The notes under the pieces: generated by a model
What the model was told of the DNA's origin: nothing
Database searches by the model: none
What the model saw: only the letters and a program-made list of their open reading frames with translations
Shown: positions 54,472 through 64,000 of the stretch, in pieces
Numbering within the stretch: position 1 is the first letter of the stretch
Layout: every line of letters starts with the position of its first letter
NCBI GenBank assembly: GCA_030653975.1
Contig: JAURYH010000021.1
Location: 124,001-188,000 of the forward strand
DNA from: Hydrogenophaga sp.
GTDB taxonomy: Bacteria; Pseudomonadota; Gammaproteobacteria; Burkholderiales; Burkholderiaceae_C
Length of the DNA: 64,000 nt
Direction of reading: 5' to 3'
Program-made: the position numbers and the translations under genes

Positions 54472-56402
54472 GCCGCGATGGATTGGGTTTCGGGCGCGGC
54501 AAGAAGGTGGTTGGTCAATTCGGCCAGCTTGGCGTCGGCCAGGTTCAGCTGGCTTTGCTGGCTCTGCAACTCGCGGATGCGCTCATCCAGCCCGCCAGCG
54601 GCCTGCTGGATGCGCGAGACGGCTTCGATGCGGCGGGTGAAGTTGCGCCGACGCTCGCGCAGTTGTGCATCCAGCTGGGCCGCGGCCGACTTGTTCCAGA
54701 GCTCCACTTCATTGACTGCGGTGTCGTACACCACGCGCAGACGGCTCATGAGCGCGCGCGCCAGCCGTTCGGCAAACTCGGGTTGCGCCAGCCGCAGGGC
54801 GTTGCCCAGGCTCAGGTACTGCAGGTGGCTTTTTTCGATCAGCGCCAGGTCTTTGTGGTACGCCGCCAGTTGGGGCGGCTCGGGCGGTTGCAAAGAGAAC
54901 CCGTACTCCGCGTTCAGGTTCTTGAAACTGCCCTTCAGCATGGCCTGGATCTCTGCCGCCAACTGATCGGCCCGGTTCAGATCGACGGCCAGCCGCTCGA
55001 AGGCCTTGCGGTAGGCGCTCCGCACACCGAGCTTGATACCCGGCTGCTTGAGCGCTCGCGCCAGCTCCGACACGCGGTCCTTGAGATGCGTGTTGCCCAA
55101 CAGGGCAAACAGGTCCTTGAGCAGACGCAGGTGCACCGAACGTACCGCCTGGATCTTGGCACCGCTGGCATCAAAGTCGGCCTGCTCCTGTTCGATGCGC
55201 AGTCGCATCTGCTTGATCACGCCGGTGTTCTTGCCCCGCAGGCCGTCAAGTTCCTGGATCTGCTCCAGGATGTCGCGGGCCCGGGTGTGCACCAGCCGAC
55301 CGGTTTCCTGGCGCAACGACTGGATGCCTTTGGACACCGATTCGGCCAGGATGCGCCGGCGCTGACCCAGCAAGCCTTCCCCAAGAGCGGTTTCGAGTTC
55401 CATCAGGTTGCTCGCCTGCAGCAGCTTGTCGTCCCGGCTGACCTTGGCCAGCAAACCCTTTTGCGCCGACACCGCCAGCACCTGTTGCGGCGACAGCCCC
55501 AGGATCTCCGCCGAATCGGAGCGCTGCGACGCGATCTGCAATTGCACCTGCTCGGGCGAGCTCAGCGCATCCCACATGGTGTCGATCTTGTTGAGCACCA
55601 CCAGGCGCGAGGCCTTGTCCTCCCCCACGACAGACAGGTGCTCCCGCCAGATGCCGAGATCGGACTTGGTCACGCCGGTGTCGGCCGCCAGGATGAAGAC
55701 CACCGCGTGCGCCTGGGGCAGCAGGCTGACCGTCAACTCGGGTTCGGCACCGATGGCGTTGAGCCCCGGGGTGTCCAGGATCACCAGTCCCTGCTTGAGC
55801 AGGGGATGGGCCATGTTGATCAGCGCATGGCGCCACCTGGGAACCTCGATCAACCCGTCCGAGCCCACCAGGGGGTTTTCGTTCGGCGTTTCGTGGTTCC
55901 AGAAGCCCAGGGAAGTGGCCTCGGCCTGGCTGACGCGGCGCACTTCGGCGACCTTCTGGATCGCGCGCGCGAGTTGCTGGGGATCGTTGACGTCCAGGTC
56001 CACCCGCTCCCATTTGTCGGGGGCGTTGCGCCAGTCCAGCAGCGACCGGGGTTGCAAGCGGGTTTCAATCGGCAGCAGCCGCAGGCAGGGTGGCACTTCA
56101 GCGTCGTAACCCAGCTCGGTGGGGCACATGGTGGTGCGCCCGGCACTGGCCGGCATGATGCGCCGCCCGTAACCGGCAAAAAAAACCGCATTGATCAGCT
56201 CGGATTTGCCTCGCGAGAACTCGGCCACGAAGGCCACCATGATCTTGTCGTTCTTGACCTGGGTATGCAACTGGTCCAGCCGTTCCCGCACCCCCGCTTC
56301 CAGCAGGTCGTGGTCGCTCAGCCAGTCGGACAGGAGCTTGAGTCGCAGGGCAAACTGCTTGCGCCAAACACTGTGCTCGTCAAATTCCTGATTGAAAGTC
56401 AT
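54468..56402 (-). CDS. Dynamin-like GTPase
   Basis: A 644-residue protein. The GTPase domain (about 55-330) has P-loop AEFSRGKSELINA, G3 VILDTPGLNAIG and G4 VVLNKID. The C-terminal half is helical with long coiled-coil stretches (VSRIQQAAGGLDERIRELQS). No transmembrane segment is visible. The family acts in membrane remodelling or stress response in some bacteria; the role here is unknown. It lies between mutY (4-bp overlap) and mutM (44 bp), so it may be co-expressed with two 8-oxoguanine repair genes. Confidence 0.85.
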   Translation of the reverse strand: MTFNQEFDEHSVWRKQFALRLKLLSDWLSDHDLLEAGVRERLDQLHTQVKNDKIMVAFVAEFSRGKSELINAVFFAGYGRRIMPASAGRTTMCPTELGYDAEVPPCLRLLPIETRLQPRSLLDWRNAPDKWERVDLDVNDPQQLARAIQKVAEVRRVSQAEATSLGFWNHETPNENPLVGSDGLIEVPRWRHALINMAHPLLKQGLVILDTPGLNAIGAEPELTVSLLPQAHAVVFILAADTGVTKSDLGIWREHLSVVGEDKASRLVVLNKIDTMWDALSSPEQVQLQIASQRSDSAEILGLSPQQVLAVSAQKGLLAKVSRDDKLLQASNLMELETALGEGLLGQRRRILAESVSKGIQSLRQETGRLVHTRARDILEQIQELDGLRGKNTGVIKQMRLRIEQEQADFDASGAKIQAVRSVHLRLLKDLFALLGNTHLKDRVSELARALKQPGIKLGVRSAYRKAFERLAVDLNRADQLAAEIQAMLKGSFKNLNAEYGFSLQPPEPPQLAAYHKDLALIEKSHLQYLSLGNALRLAQPEFAERLARALMSRLRVVYDTAVNEVELWNKSAAAQLDAQLRERRRNFTRRIEAVSRIQQAAGGLDERIRELQSQQSQLNLADAKLAELTNHLLAAPETQSIAA

Positions 56403-56446
56403 GTAGCTGTTTTCTGCGTTCTGGGCAATATAGCATCGGACCGCTT

Positions 56447-57262
56447 TCAGGCACGTTGGCATTGTGGGCAGAAAAACGACGAGCGCTGGCCCTGCCGGAT
56501 GGACCGGATCGGCGTCGCACAAACCCTGCAGGCCTGCCCCTCCCGACCGTACACCATGGCATCGAGCTGGAAATAACCGGTCTGACCCTCGGCGCTGGAA
56601 AAGTCACGCAATGTGCTTCCGCCCAGCGCCAGGGCGCGCTGCAAAACCGCCACGATGGCGCCATGCAGGCGCACCGCCCGGGGCCTGCTGATCCGGTCAG
56701 CCCTCAGCGTGGGGCGCAGACCCGCCATGAACAGCGCCTCCGACGCGTAGATATTGCCCACACCCACGACGATATCGCCCGCCATCAGCACCTGCTTGAT
56801 GCTGGCGCGGCGTTGCTGCAAGGCCTGATGGAACATGACCGGATCAAACCCGACTTCCAGCGGTTCGACGCCCAGACTGCCCAGCAGCTTGAGCGCCCGT
56901 GGGTCGTCCAGGGAATCGACATGCACCACAGCGCCAAAACGCCTCGGGTCGTGCAGCCGCAGCGTGCCGCGGCTGGTCTGCAGCTCAAAATGGTCGTGCA
57001 CCCCACGGGGCGCCAACCCGGGGGCGAACTGCAGACTGCCCGACATGCCCAGGTGCAACAACAACAGACCCCGATCCAGGTGCAGCAGCAGGTATTTGCC
57101 ACGCCGCGCGACACGGCCCACGTTTTGCCCGATCAATGCCTCGGGCGCACAACCCAGCGGCCAGCGCAGGGGTTTGCCCAGTTGCACCCCCAACACACGG
57201 GCACCCGCAATGCGATCGGCAAAACTCCGGCGGGTGACTTCAACTTCGGGCAGTTCGGGCAT
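56447..57262 (-). CDS. mutM: Formamidopyrimidine-DNA glycosylase
   Basis: A 271-residue bifunctional glycosylase/lyase for 8-oxoguanine and formamidopyrimidines. The catalytic N-terminus [16 protein letters not shown] is intact (Pro1 after Met removal, Glu2). The helix-two-turn-helix contains [18 protein letters not shown]. The C-terminal zinc finger is CRVC and CPQC around [12 protein letters not shown]. Confidence 0.97.
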   Translation of the reverse strand: MPELPEVEVTRRSFADRIAGARVLGVQLGKPLRWPLGCAPEALIGQNVGRVARRGKYLLLHLDRGLLLLHLGMSGSLQFAPGLAPRGVHDHFELQTSRGTLRLHDPRRFGAVVHVDSLDDPRALKLLGSLGVEPLEVGFDPVMFHQALQQRRASIKQVLMAGDIVVGVGNIYASEALFMAGLRPTLRADRISRPRAVRLHGAIVAVLQRALALGGSTLRDFSSAEGQTGYFQLDAMVYGREGQACRVCATPIRSIRQGQRSSFFCPQCQRA

Positions 57263-57354
57263 GGAGCAAGGTGTTTTTTCGGTGGATGCCGGAACAGTTC
57301 ACAGGCCTTCGGATCACACCCCGTACCCATCCACCCTTCCATTATCATGAACGA

Positions 57355-59181
57355 ATGAATACCCTGCACAGCCCCGTCGCCACCCCGGCCCACGGGCGCC
57401 TGAAACCCCTCGCCTGGTGGCTTCGCGGCCTGTTGGGCGCGTCGCTGCTGGCGGGTGCCTGCGCCTCCCAGGCCCAAGGCACGCCTTCCCCCTTGGATGC
57501 CGCCCCAGCCGCCACCGGGACACCCGAGGTTCGCAACTCCGACCTGAATGCCCCGCTGTTCTACCAGTTGTTGCTGGGTGAGCTCAATGTGGGTTCCGGC
57601 GAACCCGGCACCGGTTACTCCCTTTTCCTCGACGCGGCACGCAAACAGAAGGACGCCCAGCTGTACCGGCGAGCCGTGGACATTGCCCTGCAGGCGCGCT
57701 CGGGCGAAGCGGCCCTGACCGCGGCCCAGGCCTGGTCCAGGGACTTGCCCGACTCGATCGACGCCGACCGCTTCGTGCTGCAGATCCTGCTCGCTCTCAA
57801 CCGGCCCGGCGAAACAGGTCCGGTCTTGAGCTCCCTGCTCGCCCGCTCACCGGCCGCCGAACGCAACGACTCCATCAACGCGATTCCACAAACCTATGCC
57901 CGTGTCGCCGACAAGGCCCTCGCACTGAAGGTGGTCCGGGAGGCGATGACGCCCTTCCTCCGGCAACCGAAGCACGCCGCGGCAGCCTGGACCACCCTGG
58001 GCCGCATGGAACTCGCGCAGGACCAGCTCACCCAGGCGCTGCAATCGGCCCGCCAGGCACAGGCGGCTGAGCCCGGATCGGTGTTTCCGGCCCTGCTCGC
58101 CCTGGAGTTGATGGAGCGGGGACAGAAAGACGCCGAACCCCTGGTGCGCACGCAATTGCAGGCCAGCCCGCCTTCCGTTGCCAACGGCACCGCCGTGGCC
58201 CTGACCTACGCGCGCATCCTGCTCGACCTGCAGCGCAACGCCGAAGCCCGCGCCCTGCTGGAGCGCCTGACGCAGGCGCAACCCGACCTGCCCGAACCCT
58301 GGCTGCTGCTCGCCTCGCTGCAGGTGCAGGACAGCACCGCCCATGCCGCCGCCACCGCCTCGCTGCAGAAGTACATGGGCCTGGCCCGCCAGTCCGGTGA
58401 CGAACGCAGCGCCCGCGGCCTGACCCAGGCCTATCTGCTGATGGCCCAGATCGCCGAAAAGCAGAAGGATTTTGTGGCCGCCAACGCCTGGCTGGACCGG
58501 ATTGAAAATGCCGACGAGATCATGGCGGCCCAGATGCGGCGCGCTTCGCTGCTGGCGCGCCAGGGACAGATGGCCCAGGCGCGTGCGCTGCTGCGCAGCC
58601 ATCCCGAACGCCGCCCCGAAGACGCCCGGCTAAAACTCGTGGCCGAAGCGCAACTGCTGCGTGATTTCAAAGACTGGCAGCAGGCCTACGAGGTGTACGG
58701 CGAAGCCGTCACCCGCTTCCCGAACGACAACGACCTGATCTACGACCAGGCCATGATGGCCGAGAAAGCGAACCGGCTGGACGCGATGGAAAACCTGTTG
58801 CGCCAGCTGATTGCCACCAAACCGGATCACCACCACGCGTACAACGCCCTGGGCTACTCGCTGGCCGACCGCAACGTGCGCCTGCCCGAAGCCAAGCAGC
58901 TGATTGAAAAGGCCGTGGAACTCGAACCCGATGACGCCTACATCCAGGACAGTCTGGGCTGGGTGGAGTTCCGGATGGGCAATGTCCAGCGGGCGCTGGA
59001 CATCCTCCAGGGCGCCTATGGCAAACGCCCCGATGCCGAAATCGCGGCCCATCTCGGGGAGGTGTTGTGGGCACAGGGCCAACGCGAACAAGCGCTGAAG
59101 ATCTGGCGTGAAGGCCTGCTGCTGTCAAGCGACAACGAGACCCTGCAAGGCACCCTCAAACGCCTGCGGGTCCAGCCATGA
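57355..59181 (+). CDS. Tetratricopeptide-repeat protein, exported
   Basis: A 608-residue protein with a signal sequence at about residues 20-45 (GLLGASLLAGACASQAQG); a lipoprotein attachment at the Cys is possible. The rest is helical TPR repeats, clearest at the end (ALGYSLADRNVRLPEAKQLI; DSLGWVEFRMGNVQRALDIL). This gene stands upstream of lolB in many beta-proteobacteria, suggesting envelope work. The start is ATG 57355. The stop overlaps lolB (ATGA). Confidence 0.88.
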   Translation: MNTLHSPVATPAHGRLKPLAWWLRGLLGASLLAGACASQAQGTPSPLDAAPAATGTPEVRNSDLNAPLFYQLLLGELNVGSGEPGTGYSLFLDAARKQKDAQLYRRAVDIALQARSGEAALTAAQAWSRDLPDSIDADRFVLQILLALNRPGETGPVLSSLLARSPAAERNDSINAIPQTYARVADKALALKVVREAMTPFLRQPKHAAAAWTTLGRMELAQDQLTQALQSARQAQAAEPGSVFPALLALELMERGQKDAEPLVRTQLQASPPSVANGTAVALTYARILLDLQRNAEARALLERLTQAQPDLPEPWLLLASLQVQDSTAHAAATASLQKYMGLARQSGDERSARGLTQAYLLMAQIAEKQKDFVAANAWLDRIENADEIMAAQMRRASLLARQGQMAQARALLRSHPERRPEDARLKLVAEAQLLRDFKDWQQAYEVYGEAVTRFPNDNDLIYDQAMMAEKANRLDAMENLLRQLIATKPDHHHAYNALGYSLADRNVRLPEAKQLIEKAVELEPDDAYIQDSLGWVEFRMGNVQRALDILQGAYGKRPDAEIAAHLGEVLWAQGQREQALKIWREGLLLSSDNETLQGTLKRLRVQP

Positions 59182-59690
59182 ATCTGGCAGCGGATGGGGG
59201 CGCATGGTCACGCCGCCACGCGATACTGGCAGGCCTGACAACAGCCATCCTGCTCGCCGGCTGCGCCGCCCCCCAGCGCAACACCGTCCCGGGTGAAGCC
59301 TTCTGGAGCGGGCGACTGGCCCTGATTGTCGAAAGCGACCCACCCCAGTCCTATTCCGCCAGCTTCGATCTGCGCGGCTCACCCGATGCGGGCGAACTGC
59401 AACTGAACACGCCACTGGGCAACACCCTGGCCCGGGTGCTGTGGCAACCGGGCAGCGCCGAACTGCACCAGGGAGAACGCGTCACCCGGCGCCAGAACCT
59501 CGACGAACTGACCACCGAATTCGGTGGCACCGCGCTGCCCGTGGCGGCCCTGTTTGCCTGGCTCCAGGGGCAGGCCCGCGAGGCCGATGGCTGGCAAGCC
59601 GATCTTTCGCGCCAGCCCGAGGGGCGGGTGAACGCCCACCGCCGTCAGCCGCTGCCCGCCGCCGAACTGCGCATCGTGTTCGAGCCATGA
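59178..59690 (+). CDS. lolB: Outer-membrane lipoprotein LolB
   Basis: A 170-residue lipoprotein with lipobox LLAGCAAPQ. It accepts lipoproteins from LolA and inserts them into the outer membrane. Family segments include FWSGRLALIVESDPPQSYSA and LNTPLGNTLARVLW. It is coupled by ATGA overlaps to both the TPR gene and ispE. Confidence 0.92.
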   Translation: MNLAADGGAWSRRHAILAGLTTAILLAGCAAPQRNTVPGEAFWSGRLALIVESDPPQSYSASFDLRGSPDAGELQLNTPLGNTLARVLWQPGSAELHQGERVTRRQNLDELTTEFGGTALPVAALFAWLQGQAREADGWQADLSRQPEGRVNAHRRQPLPAAELRIVFEP

Positions 59691-60592
59691 CACCGGCCCA
59701 CCCCCGCCCGGTGCTGCGGCACCTGCACGGCGTCCCTGCGCCAGCCAAACTCAACCTGTTCCTGCACATCACGGGTCGCCGGGCCGACGGCTACCACCTG
59801 TTGCAGTCGGTCTTCATGCTCATCGACTGGTGCGACCGGCTGGATGTCGAACTGCGCACCGACGGTGGCATCAGCCGCCATGACCTGCGGCCGGGACGCC
59901 TGCCCGCCGAAGACCTGACACTGCGTGCCGCCCGGGCCTTGCAGCAAGCCACCGGCTGCACACTGGGCGCGCACATCACGCTGGACAAACACATACCGGC
60001 CGAAGCCGGCATGGGTGGCGGCTCTTCGGATGCGGCCAGCGTGCTGCTGGCACTCAACCGGCTCTGGGGCCTCGGTCTGCCGCGAACCGCGTTGTCCGCC
60101 ATCGGCTTGCAGCTGGGTGCCGACGTTCCCTTTTTCATCGGTGGTCACAACGCCTGGGTCGAAGGCATCGGCGAGCAGATCACGCCCGTTTCCCTGCCCC
60201 CTGCCCGGTTTCTGGTGATCAAACCGGCTGGAGGCGCATCCACCCAAACCATTTTTGCTTCACCGCTGCTGAAGCGCGATACAAAAACTGCTACAATCCA
60301 AGGCTTTGCTGCAAACGACACACGAGATCTGCCACGGCTTGATATCCAGAAGATTCTGGACTTCGGCCACAACGATCTTCAGCCGGTGGCCCAGGCGATC
60401 TGTCCCGAAGTGGGTCAATGCCTGGACTGGTTGTCCGCTCAGGGCCTGCAAGGCCGCATGACCGGATCGGGCACCGCGGTGTTTGCGCAAATGCCGCATC
60501 CGCTGGATGGCTCCGATGTCCCTGGTGACTGGACTGTCCGCGAATGCAGCAACATGGATGCACATCCATTGCTTGACTGGTGCAGCGATTAG
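59687..60592 (+). CDS. ispE: 4-diphosphocytidyl-2-C-methyl-D-erythritol kinase
   Basis: A 301-residue GHMP kinase of the MEP isoprenoid pathway. PAPAKLNLFLHITGRRADGYH is the N-terminal substrate site; the ATP loop PAEAGMGGGSSDAAS and C-terminal GRMTGSGTAVFA are intact. The start at ATG 59687 overlaps the lolB stop. Confidence 0.96.
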   Translation: MTPAHPRPVLRHLHGVPAPAKLNLFLHITGRRADGYHLLQSVFMLIDWCDRLDVELRTDGGISRHDLRPGRLPAEDLTLRAARALQQATGCTLGAHITLDKHIPAEAGMGGGSSDAASVLLALNRLWGLGLPRTALSAIGLQLGADVPFFIGGHNAWVEGIGEQITPVSLPPARFLVIKPAGGASTQTIFASPLLKRDTKTATIQGFAANDTRDLPRLDIQKILDFGHNDLQPVAQAICPEVGQCLDWLSAQGLQGRMTGSGTAVFAQMPHPLDGSDVPGDWTVRECSNMDAHPLLDWCSD

Positions 60593-60689
60593 AATATCGG
60601 CTTGCGCACAGCCCAGGCAGTTGATGCGCAACCTGCGACATGTTTTTGGGTTGTCTGTCTGGCTTCACCGCCGGACAAATGACCTGCGT

Positions 60690-60766
60690 AGGGGAGTCGC
60701 CAAGTTGGTAAAGGCACTGGATTTTGATTCCAGCATGCGAGGGTTCGAGTCCTTCCTCCCCTGCCA
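60690..60766 (+). tRNA. tRNA-Gln (TTG)
   Basis: 77 nt with encoded CCA. Acceptor arms AGGGGAG/CTCCCCT pair fully with G73. The anticodon loop TTTTGAT is in a CTGGA/TCCAG stem. It is located between ispE and prs, as in many beta-proteobacteria. Confidence 0.95.
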
Positions 60767-60847
60767 CCATTTTTTGAACCACACCACACAGCGGCCCCGC
60801 CGCTGAGCGGCCACCGCTCAGGCCGTTGAGATACAGCTGGGAACACC

Positions 60848-61822
60848 ATGCAAGTTCAGCCCCCGGATTTCATGATCTTCACCGGCAACGCCAATCCGGT
60901 GCTGGCGGCTGAAATTGCCCAGCACCTCGGCACCCAGCTCGGTTCGGCCAACGTAGGCCGCTTCTCCGACGGCGAAGTCACCGTGGAAATCACGCAAAAC
61001 GTGCGCACCCGCGAAGTTTTCGTGATCCAGTCGACCTGCGCGCCGACCAATGAGAACCTGATGGAACTCATCATCATGGTCGATGCGCTCAAACGCGCTT
61101 CGGCCTCGCGCATTTCCGCTGTCATCCCCTATTTCGGCTATGCCCGCCAGGACCGCCGCCCACGTTCGAGCCGCGTGCCGATCACGGCCAAGGTGGTGGC
61201 CAACATGCTGCAGGCGGTCGGTGTCGATCGCGTGCTGACCATGGACCTGCATGCCGACCAGATCCAGGGTTTCTTCGACATCCCGGTGGACAACATCTAC
61301 GCCTCGCCGGTGCTGCTGGGCGACCTGCGCGCAAAGAACTACACCGACCTGTTGGTGGTTTCGCCCGACGTCGGCGGCGTGGTGCGTGCGCGCGCGCTGG
61401 CCAAGCAGCTCAATTGCGACATGGCCATCATCGACAAGCGCCGCCCCAAGGCCAACGTGTCGGAAGTGATGCACGTGATCGGTGACATCGAAGGCCGCAA
61501 CTGCGTGATCATGGACGACATGATCGACACCGCCGGCACGCTGGTGAAAGCCGCGGAAGTGCTCAAGGAGCGTGGGGCCAAGAGTGTTTATGCCTACTGC
61601 ACCCATCCGATTTTTTCCGGCCCGGCCATTGAACGCATCGCCAAGGGCAACGCGCTGGACGAGGTCGTGGTGACCAACACCATTCCGCTGTCGCAGGCCG
61701 CCCAGGCTTGCTCCAAGATTCGCCAGCTCTCCGTGGCGCCGCTGATGGCCGAAACCATCGCGCGCATTGCCTCGGGTGAGTCGGTCATGAGTTTGTTTGC
61801 CGATCAGGACAACCTTTTCTAA
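60848..61822 (+). CDS. prs: Ribose-phosphate pyrophosphokinase
   Basis: A 324-residue enzyme making PRPP for nucleotide, His and Trp synthesis. [18 protein letters not shown] opens it; [19 protein letters not shown] is the ATP flexible loop. The PRPP site is [18 protein letters not shown]. The start is ATG 60848; a terminator follows. Confidence 0.97.
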   Translation: MQVQPPDFMIFTGNANPVLAAEIAQHLGTQLGSANVGRFSDGEVTVEITQNVRTREVFVIQSTCAPTNENLMELIIMVDALKRASASRISAVIPYFGYARQDRRPRSSRVPITAKVVANMLQAVGVDRVLTMDLHADQIQGFFDIPVDNIYASPVLLGDLRAKNYTDLLVVSPDVGGVVRARALAKQLNCDMAIIDKRRPKANVSEVMHVIGDIEGRNCVIMDDMIDTAGTLVKAAEVLKERGAKSVYAYCTHPIFSGPAIERIAKGNALDEVVVTNTIPLSQAAQACSKIRQLSVAPLMAETIARIASGESVMSLFADQDNLF

Positions 61823-61844
61823 GGCCTGCACGCAACCAAAAAGC

Positions 61845-61868
61845 AGGCCGCCATGGGGCGGCCTTTTT
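61845..61868 (+). terminator. Rho-independent terminator after prs
   Basis: AGGCCGCC/GGCGGCCT stem with a four-base loop, followed by TTTT. 22 bp after the prs stop. Confidence 0.85.
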
Positions 61869-61914
61869 CAACCCGAGGCGTTCTGGTCGCGGAACCCCTC
61901 AACAGGAGTCAGTT

Positions 61915-62541
61915 ATGCAATTTGTCGCTTTTGAGCGCGCCAAGCAGGGTACGGGTGCGAGCCGCCGTCTCCGCATCACCGGTCGCACGCCCGGTATCGT
62001 TTTCGGTGGCGAAACGCCCGCCGCCACGATCGAACTCGATCACAACGCCTTGTGGCATGCCCTGAAGAAAGAAGCCTTCCACGCTTCGATCCTGGACATG
62101 GAACTCGCCGGCACGACCCAGAAAGTGTTGCTGCGCGACGTGCAGTACCACCCCTTCAAGCCCCTCGTGCTGCACGTGGACTTCCAGCGCGTGGACGACA
62201 AGACCCGCCTGCACAAGAAGGTGCCGCTGCACTTCGTCGGCGCTGAAGAGTCGCCGGCCGTCAAGACCGACAAGTGCGCTGTCAGCCACGTGATGACCGA
62301 AATCGAAATCGAGTGCCTGGCCACCCAGTTGCCCGAGCACATCACCGTGGACCTGAGCCAGGTCACCACGGGTTCGACCGTCCACACCGGCGACATCGTG
62401 CTGCCCAAGGGCATCAAGCTCGTGCTGCACGGCCGCAGCAACCTGACGGTTGCCACGCTGGTTGAGCCGATCAAGGAAGTGGTTGTCGCTCCGGTGGTGG
62501 CCGCTGCCGACGACAAGAAAAAGGGCAAAGGCAAGAAGTAA
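61915..62541 (+). CDS. rplY: 50S ribosomal protein L25/Ctc
   Basis: A 208-residue L25 of the long Ctc type. The 5S-rRNA-binding domain spans 1-95 ([20 protein letters not shown]) and the TL5 C-terminal domain 100-190 ([15 protein letters not shown]). A Lys/Gly-rich tail ends it. A GGAG site precedes ATG 61915. Confidence 0.96.
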   Translation: MQFVAFERAKQGTGASRRLRITGRTPGIVFGGETPAATIELDHNALWHALKKEAFHASILDMELAGTTQKVLLRDVQYHPFKPLVLHVDFQRVDDKTRLHKKVPLHFVGAEESPAVKTDKCAVSHVMTEIEIECLATQLPEHITVDLSQVTTGSTVHTGDIVLPKGIKLVLHGRSNLTVATLVEPIKEVVVAPVVAAADDKKKGKGKK

Positions 62542-62583
62542 GCTCTGCCTTGGTGGTCCGGCACCGGATCACTTTGCTCTCAG

Positions 62584-62607
62584 AGGCCCGCTCATGCGGG
62601 CCTTTTT
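62584..62607 (+). terminator. Rho-independent terminator after rplY
   Basis: AGGCCCGC/GCGGGCCT stem, TCAT loop, then TTTT. It ends 27 bp before the pth start. Confidence 0.85.
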
Positions 62608-62633
62608 CATTTCCGCCACCCGATAATCTGCGC

Positions 62634-63302
62634 ATGATCAAGCTCATCGCCGGCCTCGGCAACCCGGGCCCTGAATACGAACACACACGCCACAACGCCG
62701 GCTTCTGGTGGGTGGACGAAGCGGCGCGCCTGCTCAAGGTCTCGCTGCAGATGGAGCGCAGCCACTTCGGCCTGGTGGCGCGCACATCGGTGGGTGGGCA
62801 GAACGTCTGGCTGGTCGAGCCGCAGACCTTCATGAACCTCTCGGGCAAGTCGGTGGGCTCGCTGGCGCGCTTTTTCAAGATCGCGCCAGAAGAAGTGCTG
62901 GTGGTGCACGACGAGCTCGACCTGCCGCCCGGCGAAGTGAAGCTCAAGAAGGGGGGCGGTCATGCTGGCCACAATGGCCTGCGCGACATCCACGCCCAGC
63001 TGGGCAGTGCCGACTACTGGCGGCTGCGCGTGGGCATCGGGCACCCGGGTGACAGGAGCGAAGTGGCCAACTGGGTGCTGAAGAAGCCTTCACAGGACGA
63101 CCGCATCGCCATCGCCCAGGCGCTGGACCGCAGCCTCAAGGCACTGCCCCAGCTGATCGCCGGCGAAATGGACAAGGCCACCGCGTTGATCCACACCAGC
63201 AAACCGCCTCGGCCCAAACCGCCCAGGCCGCCGAAGATGGATGCGGTGAACGATCAGGTGGCCGGAGCCGATGGCGCGTCGGTCGCTGCCGACAAGGGCT
63301 GA
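62634..63302 (+). CDS. pth: Peptidyl-tRNA hydrolase
   Basis: A 222-residue enzyme that frees peptides from dropped-off peptidyl-tRNA. [20 protein letters not shown] carries the catalytic His. FMNLSGKSV and [20 protein letters not shown] are conserved. A 30-residue Pro/Lys tail extends past the usual end and overlaps the converging ferredoxin gene by 49 nt. The start is ATG 62634. Confidence 0.95.
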   Translation: MIKLIAGLGNPGPEYEHTRHNAGFWWVDEAARLLKVSLQMERSHFGLVARTSVGGQNVWLVEPQTFMNLSGKSVGSLARFFKIAPEEVLVVHDELDLPPGEVKLKKGGGHAGHNGLRDIHAQLGSADYWRLRVGIGHPGDRSEVANWVLKKPSQDDRIAIAQALDRSLKALPQLIAGEMDKATALIHTSKPPRPKPPRPPKMDAVNDQVAGADGASVAADKG

Positions 63303-63550
63303 CCCGCTTTCAGCAGGCGCTGGTATTTCTGCCAGAGCGTCTCGTGGCTCTCGATGTACTCGGGGTTCACCGGGATGCAGCTGACCGGGCAGACCTGCAT
63401 GCACTGGGGTTCGTCAAAATGCCCGACGCACTCGGTGCACTTGGCGGGGTCGATTTCGTAAATCTCTGCGCCCATGTAAATGGCCTGGTTCGGGCACTCG
63501 GGCTCGCAGACGTCGCAGTTGATGCACTCGGCGGTGATCATCAGGGCCAT
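63254..63550 (-). CDS. YfhL-type 2[4Fe-4S] ferredoxin
   Basis: A 98-residue ferredoxin starting [20 protein letters not shown]. The second cluster is [21 protein letters not shown]. This longer loop is typical of Allochromatium-type ferredoxins. The C-terminal tail overlaps pth on the other strand. It lies 15 bp from coaD, its likely operon partner; the redox partner is unknown. Confidence 0.94.
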   Translation of the reverse strand: MALMITAECINCDVCEPECPNQAIYMGAEIYEIDPAKCTECVGHFDEPQCMQVCPVSCIPVNPEYIESHETLWQKYQRLLKAGQPLSAATDAPSAPAT

Positions 63551-63565
63551 GGTTTGTGCTCCTGA

Positions 63566-64000
63566 TCAGACCTGGAGGGGGCTGGGCGCGAGACGCCTGG
63601 CCACGGGCGCACTCACCATCTGCGACACATCACCACCGAGGGTGGAAATCTCGCGCACCAGCGTGCTGGAAATGCACTGCAGCTCGGCCTGCGGCAGCAG
63701 GAACACGGTCTCCACGGCCGGATTGAGTTTGCGGTTCATCGCGGCCATCTGGGTCTCGTAGTCGAAGTCGGTCAGGTTGCGCACACCGCGCACCACGGCA
63801 CAGGCGCCCTGCTGCCGGCAAAAATCCATGATCAGGCCTTCGAACGGCAGCACACGGATCTGCCCGCCCAGGCTGGCCACGGCTTCGGCGGCCATGTCCA
63901 TGCGCTCCCGAAGGCTGAAGCGGGTCTTCTTGTGGTGGGCCATCGCCACGGCGATGATCACGTCGTCGAACAGCAGCGCGGCACGGCGCGCCACGTCTTC
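63566..64000 (-). CDS. coaD: Pantetheine-phosphate adenylyltransferase (5' end cut)
   Basis: 145 codons are visible; the start and the HxGH motif lie past the right edge. The enzyme makes dephospho-CoA. Visible family parts are EDVARRAALLFDDVIIAVA, GLIMDFCRQQGACAVVRGVR, NLTDFDYETQMAAMNRKL and the ISSTLVREI loop. Confidence 0.94.
   Translation of the reverse strand, partial: EDVARRAALLFDDVIIAVAMAHHKKTRFSLRERMDMAAEAVASLGGQIRVLPFEGLIMDFCRQQGACAVVRGVRNLTDFDYETQMAAMNRKLNPAVETVFLLPQAELQCISSTLVREISTLGGDVSQMVSAPVARRLAPSPLQV

Overview
The window is a high-GC stretch of about 64 kb that reads as the chromosome of a beta-proteobacterium, most likely a Comamonadaceae (Hydrogenophaga/Acidovorax-like). 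The basis is gene order (spoT-greB; hrcA/nadK/recN; mutM-TPR-lolB-ispE-tRNA-Gln-prs-rplY-pth), a DUF3460 gene, a Comamonadaceae-type porin and an aerobic box benzoate pathway. This placement is inference from content; no rRNA is present. I see no phage, insertion sequence, CRISPR array or plasmid gene.

Region 1 (1-6.5 kb) holds mixed housekeeping genes: fkpB (cut by the left edge), radC, an Smr-domain gene, a membrane-anchored retropepsin-like protease, a truncated haemoglobin, an FtsX-type permease and upp.

Region 2 (6.6-22.5 kb) is a formate dehydrogenase locus. One minus-strand operon encodes a small Tat-signal protein, the Tat-exported molybdo/tungsto catalytic subunit FdhA (Cys, not Sec), the 4Fe-4S subunit FdhB, a small lipoprotein, the cytochrome b subunit FdhC, a small periplasmic protein and the sulfurtransferase FdhD. 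Divergent from it is an NtrC-type regulator with its sensor kinase. The shared intergenic region has a near-consensus sigma-54 promoter facing fdh and a 23-bp palindrome at enhancer distance. A second minus-strand operon carries DUF3305, a class-I glutamine amidotransferase, DUF3306, a large polyferredoxin and a TorD-type chaperone.

Region 3 (22.6-33.3 kb) is the aerobic benzoyl-CoA (box) pathway: boxA, boxB, boxC and the regulator boxR on the minus strand, then boxD, a benzoate-CoA ligase and a solute-binding protein on the plus strand. TGCA-N6-TGCA operators sit exactly where BoxR would act. BoxC releases formate, so the neighbouring formate dehydrogenase would be a natural outlet.

Region 4 (33.3-47.3 kb) has a PACE-type membrane protein, apbC/mrp, metG, a YoaK membrane protein, a BamE-like lipoprotein, a SulP transporter next to a divergent beta-carbonic-anhydrase-like protein, DUF3460, scpA, nadB, spoT, greB and two tRNAs.

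Region 5 (47.3-64 kb) has hrcA, a porin, nadK, recN, rapZ, mutY, a dynamin-like GTPase, mutM, a TPR protein, lolB, ispE, tRNA-Gln, prs, rplY, pth, a ferredoxin and a partial coaD.

The least explained signal is a family of composite palindromic repeats. At least eight copies or fragments occur, all in the first 25 kb. All but one touch the stop codon of a gene, and the exception lies in frame inside fdhD.
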